A stretch of DNA of 12,657 nucleotides from an uncultured Erysipelotrichaceae bacterium (GCA_900544435.1 UQVG01000033.1:1-12657); one strand, 5' to 3'. Shown: positions 6,000 through 12,657, counted from the stretch's first letter. Notes: generated by a model from the letters alone, not told the origin. Translations and numbers: made by a program.

Positions 6000-7661
6000 A
6001 TGGCTGTAAATAAAATTGAAATTGCATTGAAAGAAGCACTAAAAAAAGCAATGGTTAAATGCAATTTTGTAGAAGATTATGAAATAGATCAAATCACAAT
6101 AGAAATACCAAAAGAAAAGAGTCATGGTGATTATTCAACAAATATCGCTATGCAACTTACAAGATTACTTAGAAAGAATCCAAGAATGATTGCAGAACAA
6201 TTAATTGAAGCAATTGATAAAGATGAAGCAAATATTGATTCTATTGAAATTGCAGGACCTGGATTCATCAATATGTTTATGAAAAAAGATGCTTTAACTT
6301 CTATTATTAAAGAAGTATTAGCAGAAAAAGATGATTATGGAAAAAGTGATGCAGGAAAAGGAATTAAATATAATGTTGAATTCGTTTCAGCAAACCCAAC
6401 AGGAGATTTACATTTAGGACATGCTAAAGGAGCTGCTGTAGGAGACAGTATTTGTCGTATTATGTCAGCTGCTGGTTATGATGTTACAAGAGAATATTAT
6501 ATTAATGATGCAGGAAATCAAATTTATAATTTAGCTTTATCTTTATATGCAAGATATAGAGAAGCATTTGGATTAGATTTTGAATTACCTGAAGATGGAT
6601 ATCATGGTCAAGATATTAAAGATATTGCTGTTAAAATTAAAGAAGAAGTTGGCGATAAATATTTAAATGCTGATCGTGATGAAATGATTGCTTTCTTTAG
6701 AAAAGAAGGTACTCGATTTGAATTACAAAAAATTAAAGATATTTTAGCTGAATTTAGAGTTCACTTTGATGTTTGGTTTTCTGAAACTTCTTTATATGAA
6801 GAAAATAAAGTAGTTCCTACAATTGAAAAATTAAAAGAAAAAGGATTTACTTATGAACAAGATGGAGCTTTATGGTTCAAATCAACTGAATTTGGAGATG
6901 ATAAAGACCGTGTCTTAATTAAATCTGATGGAAGTTATACTTATTTAACTCCTGATATTGCTTATCATTTAAATAAATTAGATAGAGGTTATGAATATTT
7001 AGTAGACTTATTAGGAGCAGATCATCATGGTTATATCAATCGTATGAAAGCTGCAATTCAAGCTTTAGGTTATAATAGTGATCAATTAAATATTGATATT
7101 CTACAAATGGTAAGAATGATGGAAAATGGTGAAGTTGTTAAAATGTCTAAACGTACAGGAAATGCAATCACTATTAAAGATTTAATTGATGATATTGGTG
7201 TTGATGCAACTCGTTATTTCTTTGCCGCTAAAGCAGCCAATACACCTTATGATTTCGATTTAACATTAGCTAAATCTAAATCAAATGATAACCCAGTTTA
7301 TTATGCACAATATGCTCATGCAAGAATGTGTTCAATTTTAAGACAAGCTAAAGAAAATGATATTATAGTTGCTGATCATTTTGAATTACTTGTAAATGAT
7401 AAAGAAATGGCTTTATTAAAACATATTAATGAATTTAGAAATGAAATTGCGGATAGTGCAAAATCAAGAAGTCCACATAAAATCGCAAATTATATTCAAA
7501 GACTTGCACAATTATTCCATAGTTTCTATAATGATTGTTATGTAATAGATAAAGAAAATGTTGAATTATCAATGCAACGTTTAGCTTTAGTAGAAGCGAC
7601 ACGTATTACTTTAAAGAATGCATTAAACTTAATTGGTGTTGAAGCACCTGAAAAAATGTAA
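6000..7661 (+). CDS. argS: Arginyl-tRNA synthetase
   Basis: This 553-residue class I aminoacyl-tRNA synthetase charges tRNA-Arg with arginine, using ATP; it needs bound tRNA for amino acid activation. The N-terminal Add-1 domain (about 5-95) contains the family segment SHGDYSTNIAM and ends in AGPGFIN. The catalytic Rossmann fold follows VEFVSANPTG, with the HIGH signature as HLGH (138-141). The second signature is KMSKR (381-385). The C-terminal anticodon-binding DALR domain (about 430-553) includes YYAQYAHARMCSILR. Length is normal and no key residue is missing. A strong AAGGAGGT precedes the ATG. It has its own probable promoter and is followed after 12 bases by rpoE, so the two form an operon, as in Bacillus. 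Confidence 0.98.
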   Translation: MAVNKIEIALKEALKKAMVKCNFVEDYEIDQITIEIPKEKSHGDYSTNIAMQLTRLLRKNPRMIAEQLIEAIDKDEANIDSIEIAGPGFINMFMKKDALTSIIKEVLAEKDDYGKSDAGKGIKYNVEFVSANPTGDLHLGHAKGAAVGDSICRIMSAAGYDVTREYYINDAGNQIYNLALSLYARYREAFGLDFELPEDGYHGQDIKDIAVKIKEEVGDKYLNADRDEMIAFFRKEGTRFELQKIKDILAEFRVHFDVWFSETSLYEENKVVPTIEKLKEKGFTYEQDGALWFKSTEFGDDKDRVLIKSDGSYTYLTPDIAYHLNKLDRGYEYLVDLLGADHHGYINRMKAAIQALGYNSDQLNIDILQMVRMMENGEVVKMSKRTGNAITIKDLIDDIGVDATRYFFAAKAANTPYDFDLTLAKSKSNDNPVYYAQYAHARMCSILRQAKENDIIVADHFELLVNDKEMALLKHINEFRNEIADSAKSRSPHKIANYIQRLAQLFHSFYNDCYVIDKENVELSMQRLALVEATRITLKNALNLIGVEAPEKM

Positions 7662-7673
7662 GGAGAGATAAAG

Positions 7674-8006
7674 ATGGATAAAAATAGATCAATGGTTGAT
7701 GTTGCTTATGAATTAATGTCTAAAAAGAAAAAAGCAGTTAATTTCTATAAATTATGGCAAGAAGTAAGTGAAGTAAAAGGTTTTGATGAAGAAGAAAAAG
7801 ATGAAAAAGAATCTTTATTCTATACAAACATTACTTTAGATGGACGTTTCATTACAATTGGTGAAAACAACTGGGATTTACGTTCTCGTCATAAATTTGA
7901 TGAAGTACACATCGATATGAATGATATCTATACTGATGAAGATGAAGAATCTGAAGAAGTAGAAGACGATGTAGATAGTACAATCGAAGATGATTATAAT
8001 AACTAA
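7674..8006 (+). CDS. rpoE: RNA polymerase delta subunit
   Basis: This 110-residue protein is an accessory subunit of RNA polymerase in Bacilli and relatives. It speeds recycling of the enzyme, displaces nucleic acid and affects sensitivity to initiating nucleotide levels. The N-terminal HARE-HTH domain (about 1-75) includes SMVDVAYELMSKKKKAVNFYKLW and ends near DGRFITIGENNWDLRSR, a typical delta signature. The C-terminal tail (about 83-110) is almost entirely Asp/Glu/Ser, as expected. The tail is much shorter than in B. subtilis delta (about 173 residues in total). AAGGAGAG precedes the ATG. The gene follows argS by 12 bases and its stop overlaps the terminator stem, ending the operon. Confidence 0.93.
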   Translation: MDKNRSMVDVAYELMSKKKKAVNFYKLWQEVSEVKGFDEEEKDEKESLFYTNITLDGRFITIGENNWDLRSRHKFDEVHIDMNDIYTDEDEESEEVEDDVDSTIEDDYNN

Positions 8007-8025
8007 GAGGCAATGCCTCTTTTTT
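8006..8025 (+). terminator. Terminator of the argS-rpoE operon
   Basis: AGAGGC 8006-8011 pairs with GCCTCT 8015-8020 around the loop AAT, followed by a T-run through 8025. The stem begins on the last base of the rpoE stop codon. Confidence 0.92.
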
Positions 8026-8035
8026 AATAAAATCC

Positions 8036-8062
8036 TTGCTTTCAAATAAAAGTAGATATTCT
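8036..8062 (+). promoter_or_regulatory. Putative promoter of the deoR-type gene with an operator-like site
   Basis: TTGCTT (8036-8041) and TATTCT (8057-8062) are separated by 15 bases, so the promoter is weak on paper. Between them, TTTCAAATAAAA (8040-8051) matches in 11 of 12 bases the core of the palindrome at 10060-10071 in the GRE/activase intergenic region. Binding there would block the promoter, suggesting autoregulation. Confidence 0.45.
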
Positions 8063-8083
8063 TATTAATGAAAGGATTATTTT

Positions 8084-8830
8084 ATGAATAAACGACAAAC
8101 AAAGATTTTAGAATTACTCACACAAAATAAAAAAATAGAAGTCACAAAACTTTCTGAATTACTAGGTGTTTCTCAAGTCACAATTCGTAAAGATTTAGAT
8201 GCTCTTTCAGAAAGTGGAATGTTAATTAGAGAACATGGTTATGCTACTCTTAATAAAAGTGATGATATGAATATTCGTCTTGCTTATCATTATGAACAAA
8301 AACAAAAAGTAGCTAAAAAAGCAGTAGAATCGATTCAACATGGTGAAACAATTATGATTGAATCAGGTTCATGTTGTGCTCTAGTAGCTTTAGAAATTGC
8401 AAAAACTAAAAAAGATGTTACACTGATTACCAATTCTGCTTTTATTGCAGATTATATTCGTAAACATACAGCTATTAAAATCATTTTATTAGGTGGCGAA
8501 TATCAACATGAATCCCAAGTAATGGTAGGACCAATGATGAGAAAATGTGCAGAAGCATTTTTTGTGGATAAACTCTTTATTGGAACAGATGGTTTTAGTA
8601 TTGATACAGGATTTACAGGAAATGATTATATGCGTTGTGAAGCTGTTAAAGATATGGCAAGACAAGCAAGTCATGTTATTATTGTTACTGAATCGGATAA
8701 ATTTCATCAAAAAGGAGTTTCTAATTTAATTGATTTACATCAAGTATCATGTATTTATACTGATCAAGGAATTCCTCAAGAAGTTGAAGAATATTTTAAA
8801 GAGAAACATATACAAGTTGAAAAAGTTTGA
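8084..8830 (+). CDS. DeoR-family transcriptional regulator
   Basis: This 248-residue regulator has an N-terminal winged helix (about 1-57; recognition helix near VSQVTIRKDLDAL, then the family's REHGYATL turn). A DeoR C-terminal sensor domain follows, of the phosphorylated-sugar-binding type (about 75-230). Sensor landmarks are IESGSCCALVALEIA, the TNS at 116-118, LLGGEY (135-140), IGTDGF (166-171) and TESDKF (202-207). These proteins usually repress sugar catabolism genes and release DNA when a sugar phosphate binds. AAAGGA precedes the ATG. It lies beside the activase/GRE/aldolase genes and shares a candidate operator with them, so it probably senses an intermediate such as an anhydrohexitol phosphate or deoxyfructose phosphate. 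The effector is inferred from context alone. Confidence 0.9.
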   Translation: MNKRQTKILELLTQNKKIEVTKLSELLGVSQVTIRKDLDALSESGMLIREHGYATLNKSDDMNIRLAYHYEQKQKVAKKAVESIQHGETIMIESGSCCALVALEIAKTKKDVTLITNSAFIADYIRKHTAIKIILLGGEYQHESQVMVGPMMRKCAEAFFVDKLFIGTDGFSIDTGFTGNDYMRCEAVKDMARQASHVIIVTESDKFHQKGVSNLIDLHQVSCIYTDQGIPQEVEEYFKEKHIQVEKV

Positions 8831-8854
8831 TCCTAAGGTTTCCTTAGGATTTTT
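8830..8854 (+). terminator. Terminator of the deoR-type gene
   Basis: ATCCTAAGG 8830-8838 pairs perfectly with CCTTAGGAT 8842-8850 around a TTT loop, followed by T's to 8854. It begins on the last base of the stop codon. Confidence 0.92.
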
Positions 8855-8866
8855 ATGAATTAAATA

Positions 8867-8896
8867 ATGACAAATATTTTAGACAAATTTTAATAT
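8867..8896 (+). promoter_or_regulatory. Possible promoter for a short plus-strand transcript
   Basis: ATGACA (8867-8872, one mismatch to consensus) lies 18 bases before TAATAT (8891-8896); TATACT at 8894-8899 is an alternative -10. A start near 8905 would run about 210 bases to the terminator at 9090-9115. Confidence 0.35.
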
Positions 8897-8966
8897 ACTC
8901 TTAATGAAGAATAACTATTTCTAAATAGGAAAAGTGATAACATAATGATGAAAAGAGAGTGTGTCT

Positions 8967-9107
8967 ATGAAAAATTTAGAAAATAAGAATATTTCAAAAA
9001 TAAGAAATAATAAAAATCAAAGTATTTTTAATAATTCACAGTTTGTATTAAATATTTTATATGCTACAAGTATTAAGCATCAAAATAATAAAAGCTATCC
9101 TCGTTGA
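8967..9107 (+). CDS. Small ORF, 46 residues, uncertain coding status
   Basis: ATG 8967 is preceded by AAGAGAG (8953-8959), a modest ribosome binding site, and the frame runs to TGA 9105-9107. The product is Asn/Lys-rich (MKNLENKNISK...), with a short hydrophobic patch FVLNILYA near the middle and no recognisable domain. Its last codons pass through the terminator hairpin at 9090-9115, which is unusual. An inverted repeat CTATTT-CT-AAATAG (8915-8928) lies upstream in the possible leader. It sits between the regulator and the activase of the GRE locus. It could be a small regulatory or stress peptide, or the transcript could act as an RNA. Low complexity and AT bias mean chance is a real possibility. 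Confidence 0.35.
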   Translation: MKNLENKNISKIRNNKNQSIFNNSQFVLNILYATSIKHQNNKSYPR

Positions 9108-9116
9108 TAGCTTTTT
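9090..9116. terminator. Bidirectional terminator between the small ORF and the activase gene
   Basis: AAAAGCTATC 9090-9099 pairs with GATAGCTTTT 9106-9115 around a six-base loop. The plus strand has a T5 run (9112-9116), and on the minus strand the A-run upstream of the stem supplies the U-tract for the activase gene, whose stop is at 9121-9123. Confidence 0.85.
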
Positions 9117-9120
9117 ATAT

Positions 9121-10017
9121 TTAAAAGAAACAATCAATTCCTTTATCTAAGAAGATTTGTTGATAGTCTTTTAAATCTTCTTCATGATACGCTTGATAAG
9201 TTTTTAAAGAATATTCTTTATTTAATAAATCATATTTCTTTTCACCAAATTGATGAAAAGGAAGCAGTTGAACTTTGTGAATATTTGATTCTTTTAATAA
9301 ATCACTGATTCCTTGAGCATCTTCTAAAGAATCATTAAAATCAGGAATCACAGGAATACGTGGTAAAACATTAAGATGATGTGCAATAGCCCATTGAAGA
9401 TTTTCAACAATTAAATCATTATAAACACCAGTACCTTCAAAATGTTGAAGACGATCATAATGTTTTACATCAAAGAGTAAAAGATCAAATAAAGGGGCCA
9501 ATTTTTGAAATGTTTCTTTTTGAATATATCCTGTTGTTTCAATAGCAACATGTAAATTCTTTTCTTTAAGAGCTAAAACAAGCTCTTCTAGAAATTCAGG
9601 TTGTGCCATACCTTCACCCCCAGAGATAGTTACACCGCCATTAGATTCTTCATAAAAATCAATATCTTGCATGCAAACATCCACAATTTCTTGAATTCCT
9701 TTAAAGTCTCCTTCATGACTTAATGCTTTAGTTGGGCAATGGTTGACACATTGTAGACAACCAATACATTTATCATGATTAAAGATCATATGGTTTTCTT
9801 TTTCGGTAATTGCTTGTTTTGGGCAGTTAAGTAAACATTGTTTACAATGAGCACATTTTTCAAAATCGTAAAGTATTTGTAGTTTATGTAATTGTGATTC
9901 GGGATTTGAACACCATTTACATTTTAAAGGACATCCTTTAAAGAAAACAGTTGTACGAATACCTGGACCATCATGAATACTAAATTTTTGTATATTAAAT
10001 ATTAATCCTTTTTCCAT
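9121..10017 (-). CDS. Glycyl-radical enzyme activating enzyme (radical SAM, YbiY/PflA-like)
   Basis: This 298-residue radical SAM enzyme cleaves S-adenosylmethionine reductively and abstracts a hydrogen from the glycine of its partner enzyme. FSIHDGPGIRTTVFFKGC leads into the radical SAM motif CPLKCKWC (C29, C33, C36). An inserted two-cluster ferredoxin domain follows, with cysteines 55, 58, 61, 65 and 84, 87, 90, 94; this insert marks activases of the glycerol-dehydratase/YbiW type rather than short PflA. SGGE (132-135) contacts SAM. The frame is open for 16 more codons, but ATG 10017 has GAGGAG at good spacing and matches family starts. It is divergent from the GRE at 10181, its obvious substrate. 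Its -35 overlaps the palindrome at 10058-10073. The residue pattern matches E. coli YbiY as I remember it. Confidence 0.93.
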   Translation of the reverse strand: MEKGLIFNIQKFSIHDGPGIRTTVFFKGCPLKCKWCSNPESQLHKLQILYDFEKCAHCKQCLLNCPKQAITEKENHMIFNHDKCIGCLQCVNHCPTKALSHEGDFKGIQEIVDVCMQDIDFYEESNGGVTISGGEGMAQPEFLEELVLALKEKNLHVAIETTGYIQKETFQKLAPLFDLLLFDVKHYDRLQHFEGTGVYNDLIVENLQWAIAHHLNVLPRIPVIPDFNDSLEDAQGISDLLKESNIHKVQLLPFHQFGEKKYDLLNKEYSLKTYQAYHEEDLKDYQQIFLDKGIDCFF

Positions 10018-10036
10018 AGTCTTTCTCCTCGCTTTT

Positions 10037-10065
10037 ATCCTAACATATCTTTTTGTAAGTTTCAA
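10037..10065 (-). promoter_or_regulatory. Promoter of the activase gene
   Basis: Read on the minus strand, TTGAAA (10065-10060) is followed after exactly 17 bases by TAGGAT (10042-10037). The leader would be only about 13 bases, just enough for the GAGGAG ribosome binding site. The -35 lies inside the palindrome at 10058-10073, so a bound repressor would cover it. Confidence 0.6.
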
Positions 10066-10073
10066 ATGAAACT
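10058..10073. promoter_or_regulatory. Candidate DeoR operator 1 (perfect inverted repeat)
   Basis: AGTTTCA (10058-10064) and TGAAACT (10067-10073) form a perfect seven-base inverted repeat around AA. It overlaps the activase -35 and has an 11-of-12 match in the deoR promoter (8040-8051). TTTCA/TGAAA-type half sites are common among DeoR-family operators. Confidence 0.6.
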
Positions 10074-10080
10074 AAAATTG

Positions 10081-10092
10081 TTCATTTATGAA
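10081..10092. promoter_or_regulatory. Candidate DeoR operator 2
   Basis: TTCAT (10081-10085) and ATGAA (10088-10092) form an inverted repeat around TT. It shares TTCA...TGAA half sites with operator 1, lies two helical turns away, and is eight bases upstream of the GRE -35. The spacer differs from operator 1, so it is the weaker call. Confidence 0.4.
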
Positions 10093-10099
10093 AATATTA

Positions 10100-10127
10100 T
10101 TGACTTATTTTTTGCTTATTATATAAT
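10100..10127 (+). promoter_or_regulatory. Promoter of the glycyl radical enzyme gene
   Basis: TTGACT (10100-10105) and a perfect TATAAT (10122-10127) are separated by 16 bases. This is the best sigma-A-like promoter in the window, implying high expression when derepressed. The transcript should include the aldolase gene at 12606. Confidence 0.75.
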
Positions 10128-10180
10128 TTAATTGCAAAAGAAAGAAAATAAACTTACGAATGAAAGTAGAGGAAAGGCAA

Positions 10181-12592
10181 ATGAAAAACAGTGAACACTT
10201 TGGTGAACTTACACCAAGAATGAATCATTTTAGGGAAGAAGTTTTAGATAAAAAACCATATATTTGTGCAAAAAGAGCACTCCTTGCGACAGAGGCATAT
10301 AAAGAACATTTAAATGAACCGCCAATTATGAAAAGAGCATATATGTTAAAAAACATCTTAGAAAAGATGCCTATTTATATTGAAGAAGATACTTTAATTG
10401 TAGGAAATCAAGCTTCATCTAATAGGGATGCACCTATTTTTCCTGAATATACAATGGAATTTGTGATGAATGAACTTGATTTATTTGAAAAAAGAGATGG
10501 GGATGTTTTCTATATTACTGAAGAAACAAAAGATGAATTAAGATCTATTGCACCATTTTGGGAAAATAATAATTTAAGAAGTAAAGGAGGGGCTTTACTT
10601 CCAGATGAAGTGAGTGTTTATATGGAAACAGGTTTCTTTGGAATGGAAGGAAAGCTTAATTCTGGAGATGCGCATTTAGCGGTAGATTATCAACAAGTCT
10701 TACAAAAAGGTTTAAAAGGGTATGAAGAAAGAGTTAAAGATTTAAAGAAAAATCTTGATTTATGTATGCCTGAAAATATTGATAAATATCAATTTTATAA
10801 AGCTGTTTTAATTGTCATTGATGCAGTTAAAACATTTGCAAGACGTTACAGTGATTTAGCTTTAGAACTTGCTAGAAATACTGAAGGAAAAAGAAAAGAA
10901 GAATTAGAAGAAATTGCACGTGTTTGTAAGAAAGTTCCTTATGAAAAAGCTGAAACTTTTTATGAAGCGATTCAATCAACTTGGTTTATTCAATTGATTC
11001 TACAAATTGAATCTAATGGTCATTCTTTATCTTATGGTCGTTTTGATCAATATATTTATCCTTATTATAAACATGATAAAGATTTAAACGAAATAACAGA
11101 AGAACAAGCTGTTGAATTATTAGATAACTTGTGGATTAAAACACTTACAATCAATAAGGTGCGTTCACAAGCCCATACTTTTTCAAGTGCAGGAAGTCCA
11201 ATGTATCAAAATGTGACTATTGGAGGACAAACACCTGATAAAAAGGATGCCACAAATGAACTTTCATATTTAGTATTAAAATCAGTTGCTCAAACACGTT
11301 TACCACAACCGAACTTAACAGTACGTTATCATAAAAATATGCCTAAAGCTTTCTTAGATGAAGCAATCGAAGTTATGAAACTTGGTACAGGAATGCCTGC
11401 TTTCAATAATGATGAAATCATTATTCCATCATTTATTGAAAAAGGTGTTAAAGAAGAAGATGCTTATAATTATTCAGCGATTGGTTGTGTTGAAACGGCC
11501 GTTCCTGGTAAATGGGGATATCGTTGTACTGGAATGTCTTATATGAACTTTCCACGTATTTTATTAATGGCAATGAATGATGGGGTAGATATGACTTCAG
11601 GAAAACGTTTCTTTGAAGGTAGTGGTTATTTTAAAGATATGACATCTTATGATGAACTTTTTAAAGCGATTGAAAAAGGAATGCGTCATTTAACACGTAT
11701 GTCAGTGATTGTTGAAAATGCTATTGATTTAGCACTTGAAAGAGATGTTCCTGATGTTTTATGTTCAGCCTTGACAGAAGATTGTATTGGTCGTGGAAAA
11801 ACAATCAAAGAAGGTGGAGCTGTTTATGATTTTATTTCAGGGTTACAAGTAGGAATTGCGAATATGGCAGATAGTCTTGCAGCTATTAAAAAACTTGTTT
11901 TTGAAGAAAAGAAAATCACACCTGAAGAATTATGGGATGCTCTATTAGATGATTATACAAGTGAAAAAAGTCAAAGAATTCAAGAAATGTTAATCAATGA
12001 TGCACCTAAGTATGGCAATGATATTGATGAAGTCGATCAATTAGTAGTTGATGTTTATAATATTTATATTGATGAAATGAAAAAATATCCAAATACACGT
12101 TATGGTAGAGGTCCAATTGGTGGTATTCGTTATGCTGGTACTTCAAGTATTTCTGCTAATGTAGGACAAGGTTATGGAACAATGGCTACTCCAGATGGTA
12201 GAAAAGCACATACCCCTCTTGCTGAAGGATGTTCACCAGCCCATGCAATGGATAAAAAAGGACCAACTGCTGTGTTTAAATCTGTTTCTAAATTACCAAC
12301 ACATGAAATTACTGGTGGTGTCTTATTAAATCAAAAGGTTACACCTCAATTATTATCAAAAGAAGAAAATAAAGAAAAGATTGAAATGTTGATTAAAACA
12401 TTCTTTAATCGTTTAAAAGGATATCATGTTCAATACAATGTTGTTTCTAAAGAAACATTATTAGATGCGCAAGCACATCCTGAAAAACATAAAGATTTAA
12501 TTGTACGTGTTGCTGGATATTCTGCATTCTTTAATGTGTTATCAAAAGCAACACAAGATGATATTATTGGAAGAACTGAACAAACATTATAG
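10181..12592 (+). CDS. Glycyl radical enzyme, YbiW type (probable 1,5-anhydroglucitol-6-phosphate lyase)
   Basis: This 803-residue PFL-like enzyme is active only anaerobically. The PFL domain carries the thiyl cysteine in IGCVETAV (C436) with the adjacent Glu (E438). The C-terminal glycyl radical domain carries RVAGYSAFF (G779). Many segments match E. coli YbiW as I remember it: GNQAS..RAPIFPEYT, SGDAHLAV, FIQLILQIESNGHS, SPMYQNVTIGGQ, GMPAFNNDEI, GKWGYRCTGMS, YAGTSSISANV. PflD and pyruvate formate-lyase fit less well (PFL has a Cys-Cys pair). YbiW opens the ring of 1,5-anhydroglucitol-6-phosphate to 1-deoxyfructose-6-phosphate. An in-frame ATG lies at 10160, but AGAGGAAAGG at 10168-10177 favours ATG 10181. 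The divergent activase and the following aldolase support the assignment. Other GRE dehydratases remain possible until the active site is compared. Confidence 0.9.
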   Translation: MKNSEHFGELTPRMNHFREEVLDKKPYICAKRALLATEAYKEHLNEPPIMKRAYMLKNILEKMPIYIEEDTLIVGNQASSNRDAPIFPEYTMEFVMNELDLFEKRDGDVFYITEETKDELRSIAPFWENNNLRSKGGALLPDEVSVYMETGFFGMEGKLNSGDAHLAVDYQQVLQKGLKGYEERVKDLKKNLDLCMPENIDKYQFYKAVLIVIDAVKTFARRYSDLALELARNTEGKRKEELEEIARVCKKVPYEKAETFYEAIQSTWFIQLILQIESNGHSLSYGRFDQYIYPYYKHDKDLNEITEEQAVELLDNLWIKTLTINKVRSQAHTFSSAGSPMYQNVTIGGQTPDKKDATNELSYLVLKSVAQTRLPQPNLTVRYHKNMPKAFLDEAIEVMKLGTGMPAFNNDEIIIPSFIEKGVKEEDAYNYSAIGCVETAVPGKWGYRCTGMSYMNFPRILLMAMNDGVDMTSGKRFFEGSGYFKDMTSYDELFKAIEKGMRHLTRMSVIVENAIDLALERDVPDVLCSALTEDCIGRGKTIKEGGAVYDFISGLQVGIANMADSLAAIKKLVFEEKKITPEELWDALLDDYTSEKSQRIQEMLINDAPKYGNDIDEVDQLVVDVYNIYIDEMKKYPNTRYGRGPIGGIRYAGTSSISANVGQGYGTMATPDGRKAHTPLAEGCSPAHAMDKKGPTAVFKSVSKLPTHEITGGVLLNQKVTPQLLSKEENKEKIEMLIKTFFNRLKGYHVQYNVVSKETLLDAQAHPEKHKDLIVRVAGYSAFFNVLSKATQDDIIGRTEQTL

Positions 12593-12605
12593 GGAGAAAA
12601 GAAAA

Positions 12606-12657
12606 ATGGAATTTATAATTGATACAGTAAACTTAGAAGATATAAAAGAAGCAGTAG
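12606..12657 (+). CDS. Fructose-6-phosphate aldolase/transaldolase-like protein (5' part only)
   Basis: Only 17 codons are inside the window. They read MEFIIDTVNLEDIKEAV, the first beta strand and helix of the FsaA/TalC (transaldolase-like aldolase) family, whose members open with 'M.F.IDT.n...I.ea'; the Asp at position 6 is a conserved active-site residue. AGGGAG at 12591-12596 is the ribosome binding site, and the ATG lies 13 bases after the GRE stop, so the two are co-transcribed. In E. coli, fsaA is beside ybiY-ybiW, and FsaA cleaves 1-deoxyfructose-6-phosphate into glyceraldehyde-3-phosphate and hydroxyacetone. The catalytic lysine is outside the window, so aldolase versus true transaldolase cannot be separated here. 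Confidence 0.8.
   Translation, partial: MEFIIDTVNLEDIKEAV

Noticed and set aside
8489..8710. 73-codon minus-strand ORF within the deoR-type gene
   Set aside because: It lies wholly inside a well-supported regulator gene on the other strand and has Ile/Asn/Cys-rich composition without a domain.
8547..8729. 60-codon plus-strand ORF in another frame of the deoR-type gene
   Set aside because: Out-of-frame shadow of the sensor domain; no ribosome binding site.
8945..8986. 13-codon ORF overlapping the start of the 46-codon ORF, possible leader peptide
   Set aside because: AGGAAAAG precedes it, but it has no codon run or attenuator structure typical of leader peptides; chance is likely.
10181..12592. 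Pyruvate formate-lyase assignment for the glycyl radical enzyme
   Set aside because: The active site is IGCVE with a single cysteine followed by Val-Glu, not the adjacent Cys-Cys of PFL, and the context is an Fsa-type aldolase and a ferredoxin-containing activase.
1..12657. CRISPR array, tRNA or rRNA genes
   Set aside because: No regularly spaced direct repeats and no tRNA-like cloverleaf or rRNA sequence were seen on reading through both strands.

Overview
The window comes from a low-GC, AT-rich Gram-positive anaerobe with TGA used as a stop. It carries a delta subunit of RNA polymerase beside argS, a class A penicillin-binding protein, an oxygen-sensitive glycyl radical enzyme, and strong AGGAGG-type ribosome binding sites. 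This fits a gut Bacillota of the Erysipelotrichia/Bacilli side; the genus cannot be fixed by reading alone.

Layout. (1) 1-730: a solo IS200-type insertion sequence: one HUH/Y1 transposase flanked by related subterminal hairpins, with a leader able to hide the transposase ribosome binding site. (2) 755-1415: three tiny membrane proteins in one operon: a FeoB-associated Cys-rich protein, an unannotated 37-residue membrane peptide, and a membrane-anchored heavy-metal-associated (HMA) domain protein that starts with the same eight residues as the first. feoB itself is probably to the left, beyond the IS. (3) 1599-3976, minus strand: a class A PBP followed by a small DUF4240-like protein, ending at a strong terminator. 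(4) 4031-8025, plus strand: DUF1934 (YwiB-like), cardiolipin synthase, argS and rpoE (delta), with a second promoter before argS. The divergent DUF1934 and PBP genes may share a symmetric -10 element.

(5) 8036-12657 is the metabolic centrepiece: a DeoR-family regulator, a divergently transcribed glycyl-radical-enzyme activase, a YbiW-type glycyl radical enzyme, and the first 17 codons of a fructose-6-phosphate aldolase/transaldolase-like protein. The set of activase, GRE and Fsa-type aldolase matches E. coli ybiY-ybiW-fsaA. There YbiW opens the ring of 1,5-anhydroglucitol-6-phosphate to 1-deoxyfructose-6-phosphate, which Fsa cleaves to glyceraldehyde-3-phosphate and hydroxyacetone ('anhydroglycolysis'). 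The divergent GRE/activase intergenic region carries a near-consensus promoter for each gene and two TTCA...TGAA inverted repeats. A near-identical copy of the better repeat lies inside the putative deoR promoter, which suggests that DeoR controls both itself and the pathway. This locus is the most interesting system in the window.

Unexplained stretches are 1442-1598, which may encode a small RNA, and 8851-9116, which holds a 46-codon ORF between a possible promoter and a bidirectional terminator. No tRNA, rRNA or CRISPR array was seen.
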